Shown here in pieces: positions 1 through 8,449 of a DNA stretch of 64,000 nt (the first letter of the stretch is position 1; each line of letters begins with the position of its first letter). The notes beneath the pieces were generated by a model. That model was not told the DNA's origin. It saw nothing but the letters and a program-made list of their open reading frames with translations, and searched no databases. A program made the position numbers and the translations under genes. Origin of the DNA: Herbidospora galbida (GTDB lineage Bacteria > Actinomycetota > Actinomycetes > Streptosporangiales > Streptosporangiaceae); NCBI RefSeq assembly GCF_005233835.1, contig NZ_SZQA01000031.1, positions 52,374 through 116,373 on the forward strand, read 5' to 3'.

Positions 1-254
1 TCACCCTGCCCGGCCTGGCCCCCGGCATCGCGGCCGGCGCCCTGCTGGCGTTCACGTTCTCGCTCGACGAGTTCGTGCTGGCCTTCTTCTCGGCCGGCCC
101 GACCGACCCGACGCTGCCCATCGTCATCTACTCGATGGTCAGGTTCGGCGTGACCCCCGACATCAACGCCCTGGCCACTCTCCTGCTGACCGTCAGCGTC
201 GTCGCGGTGCTCGCCGTCCAGCGCATGACCCGAATCACGGAGTCCCTCAAATGA
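1..254 (+). CDS. ABC transporter permease, PotC-like (3' fragment)
   Basis: This is the last 83 codons of an inner-membrane permease; the 5' part lies outside the window and reading begins at base 3. The visible part contains the end of an EAA-type loop region (TLPGLAPGIAAGALLAF), then FSLDEFVLAFFSAGP, which is characteristic of PotC-type spermidine/putrescine permeases, and a last transmembrane segment. The stop codon overlaps the start of the next gene, the ATP-binding subunit, in an ATGA arrangement, so the two are translationally coupled. The polyamine substrate is inferred from the family and from the downstream amine oxidase and aldehyde dehydrogenase genes. Confidence 0.85.
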   Translation, partial: TLPGLAPGIAAGALLAFTFSLDEFVLAFFSAGPTDPTLPIVIYSMVRFGVTPDINALATLLLTVSVVAVLAVQRMTRITESLK

Positions 255-1285
255 CACTGCTTTCCATCGAGGGGGTATCCCGGAAGTTCGGGAACGTCAC
301 GGCCCTCTCGGACGTCTCGATCGACATCCAGCAGGGCGAGTTCTTCGCCCTGCTCGGGCCGTCGGGCTGCGGCAAGACGACGCTGCTGCGCATCCTGGCC
401 GGGTTCGAGACGCCCGATCAGGGGGGAGTCCGCCTCGACGGGACCGACCTGCTCAAGCTGGCCCCGCATAAGCGCCCGGTCAACCTGATGTTCCAGTCCT
501 ACGCGCTGTTCCCGCACATGACGGTGGCCAAGAACGTCGCGTACGGGCTGGAGCGCGAGAACCTCCCCAGGGCCGAGATCAAGGCCCGGGTGGGCGAGGT
601 GCTGGAGAAGGTCGGCCTGGAGCCGATGGCCAACCGGCGTCCGGCCCAGCTGTCGGGCGGCCAGCAGCAGCGCGTGGCGCTGGCCCGCGCCATCGTGAAG
701 CGCCCCCGCCTGCTGCTCCTGGACGAGCCCCTCTCGGCCCTGGACAAGAAGGTCCGCGCCGAGATGCAGCTCGAACTCAAGCGCCTCCAGCACGAGGTCG
801 GCATCACCTTCGTCGTGGTCACCCACGACCAGGAGGAGGCCATGTCCCTGGCCGACCGCATCGCGGTCATGGACCAGGGCCGTGTCGAGCAGGTCGACGC
901 CCCCGTGACCCTCTACGACCGCCCGCGCACCTACTTCGTGGCCGACTTCATCGGCGCGAACAACCTGTTCACGGGCGCGATCCGCGGCGGCGTCTTCTCG
1001 GCCGAGGGCCTCGGCCCGCTGCCGTCGAAGGCGACCACGGCCGACGGCTCGGCGGCGCTGGCGATCCGCCCGGAGCGGGTCCGGCTGACCGAGCCGACCC
1101 CCGGCATGGTGCAGGGCGTGGTCGTCGACGTGAGCTTCTACGGCGGCGTCTCCCACATCGCGGTCGAGGTCACGGGCCTGGGCCGCAAGGTCCTGGCGGC
1201 GACGCAGGGCTCGGCCCGCATCACGCCCGGAACCGTCGTCGGGGTCACCTGGCGCCCGGAGGACGCGGTCCTCATCCCGAACTGA
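251..1285 (+). CDS. ABC transporter ATP-binding protein, PotA-like
   Basis: A 344-residue ATPase that powers import through the preceding permease. Walker A is GPSGCGKTT near residue 37, the signature is LSGGQQQRVALARA near residue 135, and Walker B is LLLLDEPLSALD. The C-terminal third (about residues 235-344) is a TOBE-type regulatory domain, as in PotA/MalK-like subunits of full length. The ATG overlaps the stop of the permease gene by 4 bases. With the FAD oxidoreductase and aldehyde dehydrogenase just downstream, polyamine uptake for catabolism is the likely role; the exact substrate is inference. Confidence 0.9.
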   Translation: MTLLSIEGVSRKFGNVTALSDVSIDIQQGEFFALLGPSGCGKTTLLRILAGFETPDQGGVRLDGTDLLKLAPHKRPVNLMFQSYALFPHMTVAKNVAYGLERENLPRAEIKARVGEVLEKVGLEPMANRRPAQLSGGQQQRVALARAIVKRPRLLLLDEPLSALDKKVRAEMQLELKRLQHEVGITFVVVTHDQEEAMSLADRIAVMDQGRVEQVDAPVTLYDRPRTYFVADFIGANNLFTGAIRGGVFSAEGLGPLPSKATTADGSAALAIRPERVRLTEPTPGMVQGVVVDVSFYGGVSHIAVEVTGLGRKVLAATQGSARITPGTVVGVTWRPEDAVLIPN

Positions 1286-1307
1286 CGACCGCTTCAGATC
1301 CGCCCAC

Positions 1308-1338
1308 CGCCGCGTTCCGGTCGATCCGGGACGCGGCG
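1308..1338 (+). terminator. Hairpin terminator after the PotA-like gene
   Basis: The arms 1308-1320 and 1326-1338 pair over 13 positions with one G-T wobble around a 5-base loop, 23 bases after the stop codon. There is no T tract, as is common in high-GC actinomycetes. Confidence 0.6.
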
Positions 1339-1362
1339 ACGGGCTGTCGTCGTGGTTGTTCA

Positions 1363-1382
1363 AGGGCGCGAGGTCGCGCCCT
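1363..1382. terminator. Hairpin between convergent genes
   Basis: Perfect 9-bp arms (1363-1371 and 1374-1382) flank a 2-base centre in the gap between the PotA-like gene and the convergent TetR gene. It could terminate either strand, or be a palindromic protein site. Confidence 0.45.
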
Positions 1383-1420
1383 GTCCGATGCTCGACGTCC
1401 GATGCTCGGCGGGCGCCGAA

Positions 1421-2107
1421 TCAGGAGGCGTCTCGGGGGCGGGGGGTGGAGCCGCCGTTGCGCTGCCTCGTCGTGCGGGTGGTCTTCGGGCGGGCGGCCG
1501 GCTCCTCCTTGAGCGGGTGGCCGGTCGACATGCGGGCGAAGTCGAGGATGAGGCTCACGGCCTCGTCGGGGCCGATCGAGTGGTGGCGGGCGATGATGCG
1601 GTAGCCGTAGGCGTCTTCGAGGGCGACCAGGTTGCGGGCGATCTGCTCGGAGTCGCCGGCCAGTTTGAACACGCCCTGGGCCGCGCCGATCTCCAGGATG
1701 GTCTGGTACATCGCCACCTGGCGGTCGTAGAGCGTGGTCAGCAGCGTGCCGTAGACGCGGTTGCGGCCGGCCGCGCCGCCGAGCTCGCACAGCAGGCGCA
1801 CGCCCGCGTCGTCGGGCCCCTCGGGCAGGCCCGAGCGGATGGTCGTGATCAGCTTCTGGGCCGGGTCGGCGATGCCGCTGATCTTCTTGACCCGCTGCTC
1901 GTAGAAGCGTTCCATGCCGGCGTGGTGGGCCTCGATCAGCAGGTCGCGCAGATCGGGGTAGTGGTAGAGCACCGCACCCGACGTGAGACCCGCCTCTTCT
2001 GCGATCTGGTTCAGATGGACGCCCTCGGCACCGTGCTGGATCATCGCGCGCCTGGCCGCGTCGATCAGCTCGACCCGCCGGTCTGCCCTGCTCTTGCGCT
2101 GAGTCAT
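1421..2107 (-). CDS. TetR-family transcriptional regulator
   Basis: A 228-residue repressor. The N-terminal helix-turn-helix is plain: RVELIDAARRAMIQHGAEGV is followed by LNQIAEEAGLTSGAVLYHYP, with the typical TetR recognition helix ending in YHYP. The C-terminal ligand domain is divergent and ends in a basic, low-complexity tail. It is transcribed divergently from the FAD oxidoreductase gene, and the 108-bp gap contains a perfect palindrome (2178-2193) that is the obvious operator. It probably represses itself and the amine-catabolic genes, with an amine or aldehyde as inducer; the ligand is inferred from context only. Confidence 0.9.
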   Translation of the reverse strand: MTQRKSRADRRVELIDAARRAMIQHGAEGVHLNQIAEEAGLTSGAVLYHYPDLRDLLIEAHHAGMERFYEQRVKKISGIADPAQKLITTIRSGLPEGPDDAGVRLLCELGGAAGRNRVYGTLLTTLYDRQVAMYQTILEIGAAQGVFKLAGDSEQIARNLVALEDAYGYRIIARHHSIGPDEAVSLILDFARMSTGHPLKEEPAARPKTTRTTRQRNGGSTPRPRDAS

Positions 2108-2177
2108 CGCACCCCGCCCCGTATGGAGGATCTCACAACTAGTGTCGCAGCTCTTGACGTGGTTGCTCGATAAGTAT

Positions 2178-2193
2178 TTGAATCACGATTCAA
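2178..2193. promoter_or_regulatory. Probable TetR operator
   Basis: TTGAATC-AC-GATTCAA is a perfect inverted repeat with 7-bp arms and a 2-bp centre, lying 22 bp before the GTG of the FAD oxidoreductase and 71 bp before the divergent TetR start. Its AT-rich sequence stands out in the surrounding high-GC DNA. Confidence 0.75.
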
Positions 2194-2215
2194 CAAATAT
2201 CGGTCGGAGGGGATC

Positions 2216-3583
2216 GTGATTACGGACGCACTGCCGCGGGTCTTCTGGACCGACCGGCCCGGTCCGGCCGCGTACCCGCCGCTGACGGGGACGACGACGG
2301 CCGACCTGCTGATCGTGGGCGGCGGCTTCACCGGCCTCTGGGCTGCTGTGCTGGCCAAACAAGAAAACCCCGCCTGCGACGTCGTTCTGGTCGAAGCCGA
2401 ACGTATCGCGTTCGGCGCCACCGGCCGCAACGGGGGCTTCATCGCCGACTCCATCACGCACGGCCTGACGCACGGCGCGCACCGCTGGCCTGGGGAGATC
2501 GATCTGCTGCTGGCGATCGGCCGGGAGAACCTGGCCGCCATCGCCGATTTCGTCGCCGACCACGACATCGACGCCGACCTCCGGCTGATCGGCAAGACTA
2601 CGGTCGCCGTTGCGCCCCACCACGTGACCGAATTGCGGGCCGCCGAAAAGCGGCACCGGGACCATGGCGAGGACGCCACATTCCTGGACGCCGGGGACAT
2701 GCGGGCCGACGTCCACTCGCCGACCTACCTGGGCGGACTGCGGCTGCGCGGCACCGGCGGCCTCGTCGACCCGGTGAAACTGGCCTGGGGCCTGCGCCGC
2801 GTCGCCGAGGACCTCGGCGTGCGGATCTACGAGCACACGCCGGTGACGGGGCTGGAACGCTCCGGCTCCTCGGTACGCGTCCCGACGCCCCAGGGCGCGT
2901 TCGACGCCCGCCAGGTGCTCATCGCGACCAACGCGTTCCCGTCGCCGCTGCGGCGGCTGCGCAACTACGTCCTGCCGGTGTGGGACTACGTGCTGGTGAC
3001 CGAGCCCCTCGACGCCGATCGGCGGGCCTCGCTCGGCTGGGCCGAGGCGCAGGGCATCACCGACGCGGGCAACCAGTTCCACTACTACCGGCTGACCGCC
3101 GACGGCCGGCTGCTGTTCGGCGGGTACGACGCCGTCTACAACTTCGCGGGCGGCGGCACCGACCAGCGCCCCGCCTCCCACGCCCTGCTCGCCCGGCACC
3201 TGCTGGAGACCTTCCCGCAGCTCGAAGGCGTACGGGCGACCCACCGGTGGGGCGGCCTGATCGACTCGACCAGCCGCTTCACCCCGTTCTTCGGCACCGC
3301 CATGGGCGGCCGGGTGGCCTACGCCCTCGGCTACACCGGGCTCGGCGTGGGCGCCTCGCGCTTCGGCGCCCTCGCCGGGCTCGACCTGCTGGCGCGGCGG
3401 GAGACCAGGCGTACCGGGCTGAAGATGGTGCGCCGCCGCCCGGTCCCGTTCCCGCCCGAGCCCATCAGGTGGCCGGTGGTCGAGTTCACCCGCCGGGCCC
3501 TGGCCCGCGCCGACGCGAACGAGGGCAGACGCGGGCCGTGGCTCCGCGTGCTCGACCGCTTCGGCATCGGTTTCGACAGTTAG
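2216..3583 (+). CDS. FAD-dependent amine oxidoreductase (DAO family, PuuB/OrdL-like)
   Basis: A 455-residue flavoprotein. The N-terminal dinucleotide-binding motif is LLIVGGGFTGLWAAVLA (about residues 28-44), followed by the second FAD signature FGATGRNGGFIADS, typical of gamma-glutamylputrescine oxidase and related DAO-family enzymes. The C-terminal YTGLGVGASRFGALAGLDLL is the usual FAD-contacting end. The GTG start is preceded by a strong GGAGGGG ribosome site. It is expected to oxidise an amine to an aldehyde in the cytoplasm, which the aldehyde dehydrogenase 11 bases downstream would oxidise further. Substrate is inferred; a sarcosine- or glycine-type oxidase cannot be excluded. Confidence 0.85.
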   Translation: MITDALPRVFWTDRPGPAAYPPLTGTTTADLLIVGGGFTGLWAAVLAKQENPACDVVLVEAERIAFGATGRNGGFIADSITHGLTHGAHRWPGEIDLLLAIGRENLAAIADFVADHDIDADLRLIGKTTVAVAPHHVTELRAAEKRHRDHGEDATFLDAGDMRADVHSPTYLGGLRLRGTGGLVDPVKLAWGLRRVAEDLGVRIYEHTPVTGLERSGSSVRVPTPQGAFDARQVLIATNAFPSPLRRLRNYVLPVWDYVLVTEPLDADRRASLGWAEAQGITDAGNQFHYYRLTADGRLLFGGYDAVYNFAGGGTDQRPASHALLARHLLETFPQLEGVRATHRWGGLIDSTSRFTPFFGTAMGGRVAYALGYTGLGVGASRFGALAGLDLLARRETRRTGLKMVRRRPVPFPPEPIRWPVVEFTRRALARADANEGRRGPWLRVLDRFGIGFDS

Positions 3584-3594
3584 AAGACCCAGAC

Positions 3595-4986
3595 ATGACG
3601 ACTCTGATCAACCCCGCGACCGGCCAAGTCATCGAGGAGATCCCCGACAGCACCGATGTCTCCGCGAAGGTGGCCGCCGCGCGGGCGGCCTTCGAGCAGT
3701 GGCGCGAGGCGACCCCGGGGGAGCGGGCCCGGGTCCTGCTGCGGCTGGCCGACCTGGTCGAACGCGACGCCGACGAGCTGACCCGGCTGGAGGTCGAGGA
3801 GACCGGCAAGCCGGCGGCGGTGTTCCGCGACGGTGAGCTGCCCTTCGCCGCCGACAACCTGCGCTTCTTCGCCGGCGCGGCCCGCTCGCTCGACGGCACC
3901 GGCGCGGGCGTGCTCAGCGCCGGCTACACCTCGGTGCTGATCCGGCGGCCCGTCGGCGTGGTCGGCTCGATCGCGCCGTGGAACTTCCCGTTCATCATGG
4001 CCGTCTGGAAGGTCGGCCCGGCCATCGCGGCCGGGAACGGCGTGGTCATCAAGCCCGCCCCGCGCACCCCGCGCACGACGCTGCGCCTGGCCGAGCTGAT
4101 GATCGAGGCGGGCGCGCCCGAAGGGCTGCTGGGCGTCGTGACCGGCGGCGGCGACGTGGGCCAGGCCCTCGTGACCGACCCCGGCGTCGACATGGTGAGC
4201 GTCACCGGTTCGACCGCGACCGGCAAGGCCGTCATGCGCGGCGCCGTCGACGGCCTCAAGCGCGTCCACCTGGAACTCGGCGGCAAGGCCCCGGCCCTGG
4301 TGTTCGCCGACGCCGACCTGGAGGCGATGGCCTTCGGCGTGACGATGGGGGCCACGTACAACACAGGACAGGACTGCACAGCGGCGACCAGGGTCTACGT
4401 GGAGCGATCACGCTACGCGGAGGCCGTGGACGCCCTTGCGGCCGCGCTGGAGAAAGTGCGTCCGGGCGATCCCTGGGCCGAGGGGACCGACATCGGTCCG
4501 CTCATCTCCGCCGAGCACCGGGACAGGGTGCACGGCTTCGTCGCGCGGGCGTCGGGCCGGGTCGTCCGTGGGGGCGATCCGCTCGACGCTCCCGGCTACT
4601 ACTACGCGCCGACCCTGGTCGCCGACGCTGACCAGTCCTCCGAGATCGTGCAGGGGGAGGTGTTCGGGCCCGTCCTCGTCGCGCTGCCGTTCGACGGGGA
4701 GGACGAGGCGGTGCGGCTGGCCAACGACACCCCCTACGGGCTGGCGTCGTCGGTCTGGTCGTCGGACGTGTCCCGGGCGCTCCGCGTCAGCCACCGGCTC
4801 GACGTGGGGGTGACGTGGGTCAACGACCACCTGCCGATCGCGTCGGAGGCGCCGCACGGCGGGGTGAAGGGGAGCGGGTTCGGCAAGGACATGAGCCAGG
4901 AGGCGGTCGGGGAGTACTCGGTGACGAGACACCTGATGATCAAGCACGCCGCCCCGGCGGCCAGAGACTCCTTCCGGCCGGCCTAG
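3595..4986 (+). CDS. NAD(P)-dependent aldehyde dehydrogenase (aminobutyraldehyde-type)
   Basis: A 463-residue aldehyde dehydrogenase of normal length. The folding/active-site segment PWNFPFIMAVWKVGPAIAAG is near residue 125, the general base Glu is in LELGGKAPALVF, and the nucleophilic Cys is in NTGQDCTAATRVYV near residue 261. It follows the FAD oxidoreductase by 11 bp and is probably co-transcribed, oxidising the aldehyde made by it; gamma-aminobutyraldehyde or its glutamylated form is the likely substrate given the polyamine-type transporter. The ATG at 3595 is used because the upstream in-frame extension only mirrors the preceding gene. Its last 47 bases overlap a convergent gene. Confidence 0.9.
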   Translation: MTTLINPATGQVIEEIPDSTDVSAKVAAARAAFEQWREATPGERARVLLRLADLVERDADELTRLEVEETGKPAAVFRDGELPFAADNLRFFAGAARSLDGTGAGVLSAGYTSVLIRRPVGVVGSIAPWNFPFIMAVWKVGPAIAAGNGVVIKPAPRTPRTTLRLAELMIEAGAPEGLLGVVTGGGDVGQALVTDPGVDMVSVTGSTATGKAVMRGAVDGLKRVHLELGGKAPALVFADADLEAMAFGVTMGATYNTGQDCTAATRVYVERSRYAEAVDALAAALEKVRPGDPWAEGTDIGPLISAEHRDRVHGFVARASGRVVRGGDPLDAPGYYYAPTLVADADQSSEIVQGEVFGPVLVALPFDGEDEAVRLANDTPYGLASSVWSSDVSRALRVSHRLDVGVTWVNDHLPIASEAPHGGVKGSGFGKDMSQEAVGEYSVTRHLMIKHAAPAARDSFRPA

Positions 4987-5581
4987 CGACCAGGGCGGCC
5001 ACCCCGCCGGTCAGCACGGCTCCCGCCGCGACCCAGGACCACAGACTGTCGTAGACCATGAACTGCCAGGCCCACCAGCGTGGCCGGACGCCGTCCGAAC
5101 CCCAGAAGTCGACCAGTACGAAGGCGCCAACCGGTACGACCCATGACAACGACCGGCTGAACAGACGGCCGGAGATGAGGGCCAGGCCGACGTAGATCAG
5201 GAGGTTGCGCACCCCTTCGGCGGCGCCTCCCGGCGAGCCGGTCACCAGGGTGGCCGTGCCGAGCAGCGCCGCCGCCAGCAGCAGGGCGGCGGCCAGGTGG
5301 GCCACCTCGGCCCGGGCCAGCCGTCCGGACGCGGCCTGTTCGAGTGAGGCCATGGAGCTGTGCAGGCTCCCGGCGGCCAGCATCGCGAAAGGGAGCGGCG
5401 TCGCCACGGTGCTGGCCATCTCCGTCCACCCTCGGCTGTTGGCGGCGGGCAGCACGAAGTCGTGGCCACCCGCGATGACCGCCACGACCGTGGCGGCGGC
5501 GTACCCGGCCGACACCTGCGCCAGATGGTGGGCTTGGGCGTAGCGCCGGAGCCCCGCCCAGCAGTCAGTCACGGCAGTCAC
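4940..5581 (-). CDS. Membrane protein of an ABC-2 export operon
   Basis: A protein of about 213 residues with roughly six hydrophobic segments (for example VSAGYAAATVVAVIAGG, AALLLAAALLGTATLV and SWVVPVGAFVLVDFWG), probably a short integral membrane partner of the upstream permease. The start is one of three clustered GTG codons (5584, 5581, 5572) overlapping the 3' end of the preceding gene, so translation is probably coupled. Its 3' end runs 47 bp into the convergent aldehyde dehydrogenase gene, which is unusual. I do not recognise a named family; the export role is inferred from position. Confidence 0.65.
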   Translation of the reverse strand: MTAVTDCWAGLRRYAQAHHLAQVSAGYAAATVVAVIAGGHDFVLPAANSRGWTEMASTVATPLPFAMLAAGSLHSSMASLEQAASGRLARAEVAHLAAALLLAAALLGTATLVTGSPGGAAEGVRNLLIYVGLALISGRLFSRSLSWVVPVGAFVLVDFWGSDGVRPRWWAWQFMVYDSLWSWVAAGAVLTGGVAALVARPAGRSLWPPGRRA

Positions 5582-6806
5582 CACTGATGCCTCTGATCGC
5601 CGCGAGACGCTCGGCGACCCATTCGGCCTGGGCGTTGTCGGGCAGCCCCAGGACGCGCGCGATCTCCCGAAGGTCCACGCCGGGGGGCCCGCCACCGGCG
5701 CCGAGGGCACGGGCGTCACCGAGACCGCGAACCTGTAGGTAGGCGTCGAGAGTGAAAACCTGCTGGGAGTAGCGCTCCTCGGCGCCTCCCGGCACCTCGC
5801 AGTCCGGCAATGTACGCGAGAGCACCGTCGAGGCCATGAACATGGGTACCGACAACTCGCCGGCCAGGAACTGGAAGTCGCCGCCGGCCTCCGGGTGAGC
5901 GGCCGAACGCAGCCCCTTCTCGTAGAAGGCGGGGGGCACTGTGAGCACCCCGTTGGGCAGGGACGAAAACCTGGTCGCCATGGCGCTGACGACGGGCAGG
6001 TACTTGCGGTTCTCCGGCCACACGCACACCTGCGGTGTCCCGTCTGAACATAACGCCGACGCGGGCGCCGGACGCTCCACCTGCACAGGCCCGGCCATGG
6101 CCACCGCCACGAGCCCGGCCGCGCCGGCCACTCCGGCGCCCCTCCGCGCCCACTGGCCGCCGCCGGCCGCGCGCGGCGGGATCGCCAGCGCGAAACCGGC
6201 GATGAGCAGGACGAACGCAACTCGTACCGCCAGCGCGGCAGGGGAGACCTCGACCTGGGGATGCCCGGACAACACGTAGAACCGGAAAGGACGCAGCATG
6301 GTCTGGCCGAATAGGCAGACCGCGACCGCGATCGGCGGCACGAACCGCGACTCCCACAACTTGCCCGCCAGGTGCCCGGTCGCCGCGCTGAGCACCACCA
6401 AACAGACCCCGAGCGCGAGGTAGGACGGCCATAGAAACCCAGGTCCCGCCTCCGGCGTGCTGACCACGGCGGCCAGCACGGCCCCCGGGACGAAGGCGGC
6501 CAGTCCGTAGAAGACCGTGCTCGCCAGCAGTGGCAGTTCGACCCGCCACCGGGCCCGGGTCGAGGCGGCCAGCTGCTCGGTCAGCCCGGCCCGATGCACC
6601 CGCCCCGCGACCCACGCCGCGCCGCCCCCGAGAACGAGCCCGAAGAAGTACGCCGGCAACTGCGCCGCCGCGCTGGCCTGAGGCCACACCCCTATCCACG
6701 CGGTGTCCCGGCCGACCAACATGGCCACGTCGAGCGCCATGAGCACGGGCAGCCACCAGCGCAACGGGGAGCGGCGAACCTCCGTCCAGAAGACGCCGAA
6801 CCTCAC
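5565..6806 (-). CDS. ABC-2 type membrane protein with large extracytoplasmic part
   Basis: A 413-residue protein. About six hydrophobic segments occupy residues 1-240 (for example LPAYFFGLVLGGGAAWVAG and AVAVCLFGQTMLRPF). A soluble, probably extracytoplasmic region follows from about residue 250, containing ALCSDGTPQVCVWPENRKY with two nearby cysteines. The length and layout resemble actinobacterial ABC-2 permease-like proteins that accompany a CcmA-type ATPase. Its start overlaps the ATPase stop by 4 bases, and its 3' end overlaps the next membrane protein gene. The transported substance is unknown; the small secreted protein at the head of this gene run is one candidate. Confidence 0.7.
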   Translation of the reverse strand: MRFGVFWTEVRRSPLRWWLPVLMALDVAMLVGRDTAWIGVWPQASAAAQLPAYFFGLVLGGGAAWVAGRVHRAGLTEQLAASTRARWRVELPLLASTVFYGLAAFVPGAVLAAVVSTPEAGPGFLWPSYLALGVCLVVLSAATGHLAGKLWESRFVPPIAVAVCLFGQTMLRPFRFYVLSGHPQVEVSPAALAVRVAFVLLIAGFALAIPPRAAGGGQWARRGAGVAGAAGLVAVAMAGPVQVERPAPASALCSDGTPQVCVWPENRKYLPVVSAMATRFSSLPNGVLTVPPAFYEKGLRSAAHPEAGGDFQFLAGELSVPMFMASTVLSRTLPDCEVPGGAEERYSQQVFTLDAYLQVRGLGDARALGAGGGPPGVDLREIARVLGLPDNAQAEWVAERLAAIRGISGDCRD

Positions 6807-7561
6807 GCGACCGCCCCCTGAGCGGCCAGCACGCTCATGTATCCGCGCTCAAGAGGGCTGTCGCCCTCAGCGTCCGGGGCCGCCACCTCACGAAGCGCCT
6901 CGGGATCCCCCCGCCACACCAGCCGTCCCTCCGCCATGACCACCACGTCGTCGCAGACGGCGGCCACGTCCTCCACCAGATGAGTGCTGAGCACGACCGC
7001 GACACGGTCGTCCTTGAGCTTGCGCACCAGTGAACGGAACTCCAGCCGCTGCGCCGGATCGAGCCCAACCGTCGGCTCGTCGAGCAGTACCAGCTGCGGG
7101 CGGCCCACGATCGCGGACGCGATGCCACATCGCCGGATCATGCCCCCCGACAACGACTTCAGCTTGGCGCGCGATCTGTCGGTGAGATCGACGAAACCGA
7201 TCGCCTCCCGGGTCGCGGCGTCCGCCTCCCGGGCCGGGACACCGCGCAACCAGGCGCTGTAGCGGACGAAGTCGTAGACCGTGAAACCCGGGTAGTAACC
7301 GAAGTGCTGCGGGAGATACCCGATGCGACGCCGTGCCTCCATGGTCGCGCGACGTGAGTCGACCGGAACCCCGGAGATCGTGATGGCACCGCGCTTCGGC
7401 GGTACGACGGTCGCCAGGGTTCGCAACAAGGTCGTCTTGCCGGCGCCGTTGGGCCCGAGCAACCCGAGTACGCCGTGCCGGATGTCGAGATCCAGATCGA
7501 CGATGACGTCCCGCCTGCGATACCCCTGCCTGATGCCGCGAAGTTTCGCGACCGGCTCCAT
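6803..7561 (-). CDS. ABC transporter ATP-binding protein (CcmA/BcrA type)
   Basis: A 252-residue ATPase with Walker A GPNGAGKTTLLRTLA near residue 36, signature LSGGMIRRCGIASAI and Walker B LVLLDEPTVGLDPAQR, followed by the switch histidine in LSTHLVEDV. This type usually drives export or immunity with ABC-2 membrane partners, here the next two genes. The ATG is the first in frame and overlaps nothing upstream; a 74-bp gap with a hairpin separates it from the secreted-protein gene. Confidence 0.88.
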   Translation of the reverse strand: MEPVAKLRGIRQGYRRRDVIVDLDLDIRHGVLGLLGPNGAGKTTLLRTLATVVPPKRGAITISGVPVDSRRATMEARRRIGYLPQHFGYYPGFTVYDFVRYSAWLRGVPAREADAATREAIGFVDLTDRSRAKLKSLSGGMIRRCGIASAIVGRPQLVLLDEPTVGLDPAQRLEFRSLVRKLKDDRVAVVLSTHLVEDVAAVCDDVVVMAEGRLVWRGDPEALREVAAPDAEGDSPLERGYMSVLAAQGAVA

Positions 7562-7584
7562 CAGGTGTCACTCCATTCACCGAG

Positions 7585-7613
7585 ACGGGTGCCCACCCAT
7601 GGTGAGCACCCGT
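7585..7613 (-). terminator. Intercistronic hairpin
   Basis: ACGGGTGC (7585-7592) pairs perfectly with GCACCCGT (7606-7613), and the loop contains a second CACC/GGTG pairing. It lies between the secreted-protein stop and the ATPase start and could partly terminate transcription, giving more of the secreted protein than of the exporter. Confidence 0.5.
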
Positions 7614-7635
7614 GGATTACCGGTTGGTTCGTGTC

Positions 7636-7968
7636 TCAGCTGAACAGCAGATACGCCTGGTTGACCGAGATCGTGCACTCGCTGCTGGCGAAGGTGCCGG
7701 AATAGCCCTTGGGGAGGGAGTAGGAGCCGAGCTCCAGATCCAGTTCGAAAGCGCAGTCGCCGTACAGGTAAACGGGCCAGATGGCCTGGGTCGCCTTGCT
7801 GCACTTACCGGCGAAGGCGGTGTCCCACCACTGCGCATAACACCCCCAGGTCGAGGGGGAAGTGCCGGCGGCGTTGGCCGTGGTCGTCACGCCGACGACG
7901 GCACCGGCTGCGAGCGCCACGGCGGCCAGACTGATTCCGGCACGTCTTAAGCCCAACTTGGGTCTCAC
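7636..7968 (-). CDS. Small secreted cysteine-containing protein
   Basis: A 110-residue protein. The GTG at 7968 is chosen because AGGAGG lies 10 bases upstream; longer in-frame starts would include the leader hairpins. Residues 1-34 form a Sec signal peptide (basic LRR, then ISLAAVALAAGAVVGV, cleavage after ANA). The mature part of about 75 residues is rich in aromatics and has four cysteines (WGCYAQ, GKCSKA, GDCAFE, SECTIS), suggesting two disulfides. I do not recognise the family. It heads a run with an ABC-2 export system, so it may be an exported peptide or a partner of that system. Confidence 0.75.
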   Translation of the reverse strand: MRPKLGLRRAGISLAAVALAAGAVVGVTTTANAAGTSPSTWGCYAQWWDTAFAGKCSKATQAIWPVYLYGDCAFELDLELGSYSLPKGYSGTFASSECTISVNQAYLLFS

Positions 7969-7987
7969 TGAGGTGTAGCCTCCTCTT

Positions 7988-8040
7988 GCATCGTTGATGC
8001 GCTGCGGACGCTGATTCTTCGCGGGACTGGCGTCCGCAGC
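7988..8040 (-). promoter_or_regulatory. Structured mRNA leader with two abutting hairpins
   Basis: On the minus strand, an 11-bp perfect stem (8030-8040 with 8001-8011, 18-base loop) is followed at once by a second 5-bp perfect stem (7996-8000 with 7988-7992, 3-base loop), ending 4 bases before the AGGAGG ribosome site of the secreted-protein gene. A weak promoter (TTGACT at 8083-8078 and CAGATT 18 bases on) would start the RNA just before the first stem. It may stabilise the mRNA or control translation. Confidence 0.55.
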
Positions 8041-8449
8041 TAATGACGGGCCCAATCTGATCACGATGACCAATTGAAGTCAACGTAGGCCGAATTCACG
8101 TTCCCTTGCTTGAGTGATGTGTACCGGATGGCACTCGGAGACCGCGATCGCCGCGAATGTATTGGGTCAGTGACATTCCGTTCCGACTGATCGTGTCGGC
8201 CCCTGGATAATGGGTTACGGTAATGTGGCCGAAATGCGAGCCTCGGTTATGCTTGGATGGCGTGGCCGAGATCGAGGTCTTCGTTTGATTCTTCCTGTGC
8301 AGGAAATCGTTTGTTCGGGGTTGCCGGGGTGGGCAATGCCGCTGGTGTGAGGCCGTCCGTTAGTGCTTATCTGCTCTTGTTGTGACGCATTGGTTTATTG
8401 GCGTGATCGGTGAATGTGGAATTCGATTCCATCGAACGGTTTTCTCCGG
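8041..8449. other. Long intergenic region, lower GC
   Basis: About 410 bases with no credible gene. It is visibly richer in A and T than its surroundings. It holds the presumed promoter of the secreted-protein gene near 8050-8083, and a small inverted repeat at 8417-8431 (TGGAAT-TCG-ATTCCA) just after the GntR stop, a possible weak terminator. I see nothing else. Confidence 0.5.

Noticed and set aside
128..1363. A 411-codon minus-strand frame opposite the PotA-like gene
   Set aside because: It is a shadow of the ATPase gene, which has all expected motifs.
4940..6220. A 426-codon minus-strand protein covering the ABC-2 region
   Set aside because: Its first half lies in another frame of the 413-residue permease. 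Only the part from about 5581 down is protein-like.
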